Positions 54,988 to 55,000 of a stretch of DNA of 55,000 nt are shown here, in pieces; position 1 is the stretch's first letter, and each line of letters starts with the position of its first letter. The stretch spans positions 1-55,000 of the forward strand of contig JAIPJM010000015.1 in NCBI GenBank assembly GCA_021734255.1, written 5' to 3'. A model generated the notes under the pieces. That model worked only from the letters and a program-made list of their open reading frames with translations, had not been told where the DNA came from and did not search any database. The DNA is from Fidelibacterota bacterium. Lineage in GTDB: Bacteria > Fidelibacterota > UBA8477 > JABMPR01. The position numbers and the translations under genes are program-made.

Positions 54988-55000
54988 AAGGTTTCTCGAC

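Noticed and set aside
1-55000. CRISPR arrays, rRNA genes and tandem repeats
   Set aside because: No regularly spaced repeats, rRNA-like blocks or tandem arrays were seen anywhere while reading. The gaps between genes are short and lack such structure.

Overview
The window looks like chromosomal DNA from a diderm (Gram-negative) bacterium, most likely of the FCB group. Clues are a PorX-type response regulator with a PglZ domain, an outer-membrane beta-barrel protein ending in an aromatic residue, a short EF-Ts, and a protein with a BatA-type N-terminus. A marine lineage such as Marinimicrobia (SAR406) would fit, given the NhaC antiporter and a sulfotransferase in a surface-glycan cluster, but I inferred this from gene content and ran no tree. 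Except for an IS4-type transposase at the left end and a peroxiredoxin near 11.7 kb, every gene is on the minus strand, so transcription runs right to left. Start codons are varied: TTG and GTG are common, and two genes seem to start at ATC or ATT.

Region by region. 1-1511: an IS4-family transposase with hairpins upstream. 1512-11134: a dense ten-gene run from yajC through def, fmt, rsmB, a three-PASTA membrane protein, rpe, a dolichol-kinase-like protein, a BatA-like VWA protein, hflX and a GT-C-like membrane protein, with a sigma70-like promoter in front of yajC. 11135-12094: a divergent 2-Cys peroxiredoxin with a palindromic operator-like site at its predicted transcription start, closed by a bidirectional terminator. 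12095-15704: the translation operon rplM-rpsI-rpsB-tsf-pyrH-frr with a clear promoter. 15737-28661: a surface-polysaccharide cluster (UDP-GlcNAc 2-epimerase, flippase, four GT4 and one GT2 glycosyltransferases, sulfotransferase, YfhO-like protein) with a sensor histidine kinase as its last gene. 28734-33710: a TPR protein, an NhaC antiporter with an added secreted-type N-terminus, and a GAF-GGDEF diguanylate cyclase. 33916-37655: anti-sigma factor, ECF sigma factor, holA, uppP and pgeF. 37640-47410: a TPR plus periplasmic-binding fusion, glmS, guaA, surE, accD, tsaB, tsaE and porX. 47521-54650: a CHASE2 adenylate cyclase, a large Ig-like/beta-barrel outer-membrane protein, a FecR-domain protein and a secreted Ig-like protein.

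The most interesting block is the right-hand one. Transcribed in order, it gives a secreted protein, a periplasmic FecR protein, an outer-membrane protein, an inner-membrane CHASE2 adenylate cyclase and then PorX, whose PglZ domain belongs to a phosphodiesterase family. This could be an envelope-to-cytoplasm signalling chain that pairs making a nucleotide signal with degrading one. Also notable are a PASTA protein sitting where Firmicutes carry the PASTA kinase prkC, two genes with probable AUC/AUU starts, and a Fur/PerR-like palindrome at the peroxiredoxin promoter.
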